DNA of 64,000 nt from Amycolatopsis rubida (GTDB taxonomy: Bacteria; Actinomycetota; Actinomycetes; Mycobacteriales; Pseudonocardiaceae). The DNA lies in the NCBI RefSeq assembly GCF_900115345.1, contig NZ_FOWC01000006.1:1-64000 (forward strand), read 5' to 3'. This document shows positions 40,201 to 49,200 of this stretch, piece by piece (positions within the stretch are counted from its first letter, which is position 1; each line of letters begins with the position of its first letter). The notes under the pieces are model-generated. The model saw only the letters and a program-made list of their open reading frames with translations. It made no database searches and was not told the origin of the DNA. Made by a program: the position numbers and the translations under genes.

Positions 40201-43200
40201 TGGTCGCGCGGTTGCGCGCCGAACTGGGCGCCGACGTGCCCGCCCGGCTCGTTTTCACCGCACCGACCCCGGCGCTGCTGGCCGCGCGACTGCCCGCCGC
40301 CTCCGCGCCGCAGGAAGCGATCCCGCTGATCCCGCGCGGCGAAGGACCGTTCGAAGCTCCGCTTTCCTTTGCCCAGCAGCGACTCTGGTTCCTCGACGAA
40401 TTCGACCCCGGCAGCACCGAGTACGTCTCGCCGACGGCGCTGCGGCTGCGCGGCGACCTGGACGTGCGTGCGCTGAACCAGGCGCTCACCGCACTCGTCG
40501 CCCGGCACGAATCGCTGCGCACGACCTTCGCGACAGCCGAGGGCCGGGGCGGGCAGATCGTCCACCCGCCCTACGCCGTCGAACTCCAGATAGCCGACGG
40601 CGATCTCGCCACCGCGCTGGCCGCCGCGACCGGCCCGGTCGACCTGCACACCGGCCCGCTGCTGCGCGCCGCGCTCACCCGGCTCGGCCCCGACGACCAC
40701 GTACTCACGCTGGTGCTCCACCACATCGTGACCGACGGCTGGTCCGCCGGCGTGCTCCTGAGCGAACTCGCCGCCTGCTACACCGCGTTCACCCGCGGCG
40801 ACGAGCCAGGGCTGCCGCCGCTGCCCGTGCACTACGCCGATTACGCGGTCTGGCAACGGAACCGCACCGACTTCGACGGTCAGCTCAGCTACTGGCGGCA
40901 CTGCCTCGCCGGTCTGGAGCCGCTGGAACTGCCGACCGACCGGCCCCGCCCGGCCGTCCGCACGAAGAACGGCGCCCTGCACGAGTTCAGCATCCCGGCC
41001 GGCACCACCGCGCGGCTCGCCGAGCTGTCCCGGCACCAGGGCAGTACGCTGTTCATGACTCTGCTCGCCGCCTGCCAGCTGCTGTTCGCGCGGTGGTCCG
41101 GACAGGACGACGTCGCGGTCGGCACTGTCGTGTCCGGCCGGGAACGCACCGAGCTGGAAGGCCTGATCGGCTTCTTCGCCAACACTCTCGTCCTGCGGTC
41201 CACAGTGGACTTGAACCGAGGTTTCGACGCCTTCCTCGGCGAAGTCCGGGACACCGTGCTCGACGCGTTCGCGCACCAGGACGTGCCATTCGACCGCGTC
41301 GTCGACGACGTCCAACCCGAACGCGACCCCAGCCGCACGCCGTTGTGCCAGGTCATGGTCGTGCTGCACAACACCCCGGACGCCCGGCCCGCGCTGCCCG
41401 GGCTCGCCGTCGAGGAGGTCGCGCCGCCGATCGTGACCGCCGGCTTCGACCTGGCGATCCACTTCCAGCAGACCGCCGGGCGGCTCGACGCGGTCGTCAA
41501 CTACAACACCGACCTGTTCGACGCGGCCACCGTCCAGCGGCTGAGCGGCTGGCTGCGGATCCTGCTGGCCGGAATCGCGGCGACGCCCGCGCAGCCGCTC
41601 GGCCGCCTGCCGTGGATCACCTCCGCCGAGCGCGACCGCGTCCTGCGCGAATGGAACCCGGTCGCCGTCGCGCCCCCGGAGCCGACGCTGCACCGGCTGT
41701 TCGCCGCGCAAGCCGCCCGCACCCCGCACGCGGTCGCGGTGACCTGCGAAGGCATCGACCTGACCTACCGCGAGCTGGAGCGGCGAGCGAACCGCCTGGC
41801 GCACCGGCTCATCGGCGAGGGCGCCGGGCCGGAACGCCTGGTGGCCCTGCGGCTGCCGCGCTCGCCGGACCTGGTCGTCGCGATCCTCGCGGTGCTGAAG
41901 TCCGGTGCGGGCTATCTGCCGATCGACCCGGATTACCCGCCCGCGCGGATCGAGGCGATGCTCGCCGACGCGCAGCCGGTGTGCGTCGTGGACACGGTCG
42001 CCGCGGACGACCAGCCCGACACCGAGCCCGGCGTGCGAGTCCGGCCGGAGAACACCGCGTACGTCATCTACACCTCCGGCTCCACCGGCGTGCCCAAGGG
42101 CGTGCTCGTCCCGCACGCGAACGCGACCCGGCTGTTCTCCTCGACCGAGCACTGGTTCGGCTTCGGCGACCAGGACGTCTGGACGCTCTTCCACTCCTAC
42201 GCCTTCGACTTCTCGGTCTGGGAACTGTGGGGCGCGCTGCTGCACGGCGGCCGCCTCGTGGTGGTCCCGTCCGGCACCGTCCGCTCGCCGGAAGAATTCC
42301 TGGCCCTGCTGGCCGAACAGCGGGTGACCGTGCTCAACCAGACGCCGTCGGCGTTCTACCGGCTCGGCTCGCTGCCGTCCGCGCCGTTGAGCCTGCGGTA
42401 CGTGATCTTCGGGGGCGAGGCACTGGACCCGGTGCGCCTGGAGGAATGGCGACGGCGGCATCCCGACGGCCCGCGGCTGGTCAACATGTACGGCATCACC
42501 GAGACCACCGTGCACGTGACGTACCGCGAACTGGACGACCGCGCGACCGTCGGCGTGCCGATCCCAGACCTGCGCGCTTACGTCCTGGACGCCTGCCTCG
42601 AACCGGTGCCGCCCGGGGTCGCCGGAGAGCTGTACGTCGCGGGCGCGGGACTGGCGCGCGGCTACCTGAACCGGCCCGGCCTGACCGCCTCCCGGTTCGT
42701 CGCGGACCCGTTCGGCGAGCCGGGCACCCGGATGTACCGCACGGGAGACCTGCTGTGCTGGACCCCGGACGGCGAACTCGCCTACCGGGGCCGGGCCGAT
42801 CACCAGGTCAAGATCCGCGGTTTCCGGATCGAGCCGGGCGAGGTCGAGGCGGCCCTGTCGGCGCATCCGGACGTGACCGGCGCGGTGGCTGTCGCGCACG
42901 GTGCCGGCGACGCCCGGCGGCTGGTCGCGTACCTCACCGGGACCGTGCCGGGAACCGCGGTGCTGCGCGAATTCCTCGCCCGGTCGCTGCCCGCGCACAT
43001 GATCCCGGCGGTGTTCGTCGCGTTGGACGAACTGCCGCTCAACGCGAACGGGAAGCTCGACCACCGAGCCCTGCCCGCGCCCGGCGCGCGAGCCGAAAAC
43101 CGTTATGCGGCCCCGCGTACCGAGACCGAGACCCTGCTCGCCGAGGTCTGGTCGGCGGTGCTCGGCGTCGACCAGGTCGGCGTCGAGGACAACTTCTTCG

Positions 43201-46200
43201 GCCTCGGCGGCGACTCGATCCTCAGCATCCAGGTGGTGTCCCGCGCTCGCCAGGCCGGGCTGACGGTGTCGTCGAAGGACCTCTTCCAGCACCAGACGAT
43301 CGCCGAACTGGGCCGCGTCGTCAGCACCGGCGGACCGGTCGCGCAGCTGCCGGAGCAGGCCGGACCCGCACCGCTCGGGCCGATCCAGTCGTGGCTGTTC
43401 GCGCATCTGGCCGCGCCGTGGCGGCTGACCATGTCCGTCCACCTTGTACTGTCCTGCGTGGACGTTCCGCGGCTGACCGCCGCGATCGCTGAAGTCACCG
43501 CTGGCCATGCCGCACTGCGGATGCGGTTCTCCGAAGCGGGCGGAAGCCGGCAGCAAGAACCTGCTGCCGCGGAACCGGCGGCCATCCTGCGGCACGCCGA
43601 TCTGTCCGAAGTGGACGACGTGGTGGCCGCGATGCACGCGGAGGCCCTGCGTGCGCAGACCTCTTTGGACGTCGTCAACGGCCCGGTGTGGCGCGCGGTC
43701 CTGTTCACCTTCCGCGACCGCTCCCCGCAGCTGTTCCTCACCGCGCACCACCTCGTCATGGACGGCGTGTCCTGGCGCGTCCTGCTGGGCGACTTGGAAC
43801 ACGCCTATCAGGGCGAACCGCTGGAACCGGCGGGCAGTTCGTTCACCCAGTGGGCTCGGACGCTCGCCGGCTACGTCCGCTCCGGCGGGCTCGACGGCGA
43901 GGCGGAGTACTGGGAGCGCGCGCTGCGCGGCGTCGAGACCGGGCTCCCGGTCGACCGCTCCGGGCGCAACACCGCGGAGTCGGCGCGCTCGGTGTCGGTT
44001 TCCCTGGGCCGGGCCGAGACTTCCGCGCTGCTGCAAGACGTGCCCGGCGCGTACCGGACCGAGGTCAACGACGTCCTGTTGAGCGCCGTCGCCCGCGTGC
44101 TGGCGCGCTGGACCGGCCGGTCGCAGGTCGTGCTCGAAATGGAAGGCCACGGCCGGGAAGACATTGCCGCGTCGCTCGATCTGTCCCGGACGATCGGCTG
44201 GTTCACCGCGCAGTACCCGGTCGCGCTGACCGTTCCCGGAGACGGCTGGGACGCGATCCTCAAGTCGGTCAAGGAACAGCTGCGCGCCATCCCGAACAAG
44301 GGCGTCGGCTACGAAGCACTGCGCTACCTCACCGAGTCGCCGCTGCGGAACGACCCGACACCGCAGATCTCCTTCAACTACCACGGCCGCTGGGACGTCG
44401 GAACCGCCGAGGACGGGCTGTACCAGGGCCGCGGGGAGAACCTCGGCCACGACTGCGCACCCGGCAGCATCCGTCCGTACCTGCTGGACGTCGTCGGCGT
44501 GGTCGAATCCGGCGAACTGCACCTGACCTGGGAATACTCCGCCGAGGTGCACGAGGAGACGACCGTCCGCGACTTGGCCGGGGCAACCGTCGAGGCGCTG
44601 CGCGAGATCATCGCGCACTGCGCCGGGGCGGGCGGCCGCACGCCGTCGGACTTCCCGCTCGCCCGGCTCGACCAGACGACGGTGGACCGGTTGGCCGGGG
44701 ACGGCCGCGAGGTCGAGGACATCTACCCGCTGACCGCGCTGCAGGCGGGCATGGTCTTCCACAGCCTGGTCGACACCGGGTCGAGCGCGTACTTCGACCA
44801 GTTCCGGCTGCGGCTGGCCGGCGTCCGGGACCCGCGCGCGCTGGCCGAGGCCTGGCAGCGCGTGGTGGACCGGACGCCGATCCTGCGCAGCAGCACGGTG
44901 TGGGACGGTGTCGACGAGCCGGTGCAGCGCGTCCATCGCGGAGTCCGGGTGCCGGTCGGGCAGCACGACTGGCGCGGCCTCGCTCCCGGAGAGCAGCAGG
45001 CTGAGCTGGCGAAACTGCTCGAAGCCGACCTGGCCGCGGGCATGGACCTGGCGACGCCGCCGTTGATGCGCCTGGAGATCGCCCGGGTCGCCGACGACGA
45101 GGTGCAGCTGCTGTGGACCTCGCACCACGTCCTGCTCGACGGCTGGAGCACCGCCCAGGTCTTCGGCGAGGTGTGCGAGCAGTACACGGCGATCGTCGAA
45201 GGCACGCCGGCGAAACTGACGCCGCGACGGCCGTTCCGCGACTACCTCGCCTGGCTGGCCGGGCAGGACCGGGCCGCGGCGGAGGAACACTGGCGCGACG
45301 TGCTCGACGGGTTCGCCGCACCGACGCCGCTGCCCTACGACCGCCGTCCCACGGAGGCGCATCGCGCGGAATCCGGGGCGACGGTGCTGGTCGAGCTGTC
45401 CGCCGAGGAGTCGGCGGGGCTGCGCGACATGGCGAAAGCCGCCGCGCTGACGGTCAACTCGGTCGTGCAGGGAGCGTGGGCGCTGCTGCTCGCGCGCTAC
45501 AGCGGCGAGCCGGACGTCTTGTTCGGCACCACGGTTTCCGGACGGCCGCCCGAGCTGCCCGGCGTCGAGGTGATGATCGGCATGTTCATCAACACCGTCC
45601 CGACGCGGGTGGAAGTCCGGAATGGACAGCCGACCGCCGAATGGCTGCGCGCGATTCAGGCCGAGCAGGCGGACGCGCGCCGGCACGACTTCCTGGCGCT
45701 GGCACAGCTGCAAACCTTCACCGGGGTGCCGGCGGGCTCGTCGTTGTTCGACAGCGTGGTGGTCTTCGAGAACTATCCGATCGAAGACAGCGGACAGGAC
45801 GGCGTCCGGGTGCTGGACGTCGAATCGCTGGACACCACGAGCTACCCGCTGAACCTCACCGCCTATCTCCACGACCGGCTCGGGCTCGAACTTTCCTACG
45901 ACCCGAAGCTGTTCGATGCTTCGACCGCGCACCGGCTGGCCGGACACCTCGCTCAGCTGGTGCGCGCGATCGTCGACGACCCGCAGCGTCGCGTCGGTTC
46001 GCTCTCGCTGCTCACTGCCGGCGAGCGCGACCAGGTGCTGGCTCTGGGACACGGCGATACCGCCGACCTTCCCGCGGAGACGGTGCTGGACGTGTTCGAC
46101 GCGACCGTGGCGCGGATGCCGCACGAGACCGCGCTGATCTTCCACGACACCGTCCTGGACTACGCGGAGGTCGACGCCCGTGCCACGCAGCTGGCGGAGG

Positions 46201-49200
46201 AGCTGATCGAGCGGGGCGCCGGGCCGGAGCGCGTGGTCGCCGTCATGCTGCCGCGGTCGGCCGAAGCCGTCATCGCGGTCCTGGCGATTTTCAAGGCGGG
46301 CGCGGTGTATTTGCCGATCGACGCGGACCTGCCGGAGGAACGCGTCCGCTTCCTGCTCGACGACGCGCGCCCGGTGGTCGTCCTGGGCAGGCCGGACGAG
46401 AGCTACGCGCCGCCAGCGCGGCTCTCGAAGCGGCCGGACGCGGACACCGCCGCGTACGTCATTTACACCTCCGGCTCGACGGGCACGCCGAAGGGCGTCG
46501 TCGTCGAGCACCGCGCACTGGTGAACCTGCTGGTCGCGCACCACGCGATCTTCCTCGACCGCGGGCGGGAACGGGCGGCGCTCACCGCGTCGCTGGCCTT
46601 CGACGCGTCGTGGGAACCGCTGCTGGCGATGTTCGACGGCCATGAGCTGCACGTGCTGGACGACGACACCCGGCTCGACCCGATCGCTCTGGTCCGGGCC
46701 GTCCGCGCGCACGGGCTCAACCTGCTCGACCTCACCCCGGCCTACCTCCAGCAGCTGCTGGAGGCCGGGCTGGCGACCGGCGACGTCCGGCCGCGCACGG
46801 TGATCACCGGCGGCGAGGCGGCCACCGAAACGCTGTGGCGGCAGCTGGCCGCCGCGGACGTCGCCGGGCACAACTACTACGGGCCCACGGAAGCGACCGT
46901 CGACTCGATCCACGCGCCGGTGACCGGCGACCAGCCGCTGATCGGCCGTCCGCTGACCAACTTCCGCGCGTACGTCCTCGGCGACACCGGCGAACCCGTG
47001 CCGCCCGGCCTGCCCGGCGAACTGTTCCTCGCCGGACCGCAGCTCGCGCGCGGCTACCTCGGCCGGCCGGGACTGACCGCGGACCGGTTCGTCGCGGATC
47101 CCTTCGGTCCGCCGGGGGAGCGGATGTACCGCACCGGCGACCAGGTCCGCTGGACCGCCGAGGGCTCGCTCGACTACCTCGGCCGGGTCGACGACCAGGT
47201 CAAGATCCGCGGGTTCCGCGTCGAGCCGGGCGAGATCGAAACGGTGCTGCGCCGGCATCCGGCGGTCGCCGACGTCACCGTCATCGCCCGCGAAGGCCGC
47301 CTTGTCGGCTACGTCGTCGGCGAAGCGCGGGGCTTGCGCGAGTGGACGCGAGAACGGCTGCCGGAGCACCTGGTCCCGTCCGCGTTCGTGTCGCTGGACA
47401 CGCTCCCGCTCACCCGGAACGGCAAGCTCGACCGCCGCGCGTTGCCCGCACCCGGCCGCGCCGGAACCGCCGAGTACGTCGCGCCGCGGACGACCGAGGA
47501 ACAGCGACTCGCCGCGATCTGGGCCGACGTCCTCGGAATCGACCGCGTGGGCGCCGACGACAGCTTTTTCGAACTGGGCGGCGATTCGATTCTCAGCATG
47601 CGGATCACCTCCCGGGTGCGCGCGGAGTTCGGCGTCGAGGTGTCGCCGCGGATGCTGTTCTCCGCGCCGGCGCTCAGCCAGTTCGCCGCGGAACTCGCGG
47701 TCGGGCAGGCTGCGCCCGAGGCGATCCCGGTGGTCGCGCGGGACGGTGCGCTGCCACTGTCGTTCGCTCAGCAACGCTTGTGGTTCCTGGACGAATTCGA
47801 ACCCGGCGGCCTGGAGTACATTTCTCCCACCGCGTTGCGCTTGCGCGGCGAACTCGACATCGCCGCCTTGCGGAAGGCGCTGAACACGGTCGTCGCCCGG
47901 CACGAATCGCTCCGCACCACCTTCGACGCGATCGAAGGCCACCCCGTGCAGATCGTCCACGAGCCCGCGCCGATCGACCTCCCGGTGGAGGACTTCGACG
48001 AGGAAACCCTGGTGCGCGAAGCACTCCGGCCCTTCGACCTGCGCACCGGACCGCTGCTGCGCGCCCGGTTGTTCCGCGAGGAATCCGGTGCGCACGTCTT
48101 GCTGCTGGTGCTGCACCACATCGTCACCGACGGCTGGTCGGCCGGGGTGCTGGCCGCCGAACTGGACACCTGCTACTCCGGCTACCTCCGCGGCGAGGAG
48201 CCGCAGCTGCCCGAGCTGCCGGTGCAGTACGCGGATTTCGCTGCCTGGCAACGGGATTTCCTCGACAGCCCCGACCTCGACGAGCAGCTCGGCCACTGGC
48301 GGGACCGGCTCGCCGGGCTGGCGCCGCTCGAACTGCCCACCGACCGGCCGCGTCCCGCCGTCCGCGCGAACGAGGGGGAGTGGTTCGGCTTCGCCATCCC
48401 CTCCGAGGTCGCCGCGAACCTGCGCGAACTGGCCGGCGCACAGCACGGAACCCTGTTCATGACGCTGGTCGCGGCCTTCCAGGTCGTGCTGTCGCGGTGG
48501 TGCGGGCAGGAGGACGTCGCCGTCGGCACCGTCGCCGCCGGACGCGAGCGGGCCGAGCTGGAAGGGTTGATCGGCTTCTTCGTCAACACTCTGGTGTTGC
48601 GGTCCACAGTGGACTCGCGCGGGTCGTTCCGGGAGTTCCTCGGCGGCGTGCGCGACACGGTGCTCGACGCGTTCGCCCACCAGGACGTGCCGTTCGAACG
48701 CGTCGTGGACGCCGCTCAGCCAGTCCGCGACCCGAGCCGGACGCCGCTGTTCCAGGCGATGGTCGTGCTGCAGAACACCGGCGACCGGCCGGGCGGCGGC
48801 GCGCTGGTCGCCGAGGAGGTCGCCCTGCCCGCGACGACCGCGACCTTCGACCTGCTCGTGCAATTCGAGGCGGACGGCCGGTCGCTGCACGCCGCGATCA
48901 ACTACGCCACCGGCCTGTTCGACGCCGCGACGATCGAGCGTCTCGCCGATCGCTTGCGGACCGCGCTGACCGTTCTCGCCGAGCTGCCGGACCAGCCGAT
49001 GTCTTGCCTGCCGCTGCTGCCGCAAGCCGAGCTGGACCAGCTGCGGGCCTGGAACGACACCGCGGTGGCCGTCCCGGCCGCGTCGATGGCCCAGCTGTTC
49101 GAAGCCCAGGCCGTACGGACGCCCGACGCTCCGGCTTTGGTGTCTGCTGCCGGAGAAATCACCTTCGCCGAACTGAACGCGCGGGCGAACCAGCTGGCGC

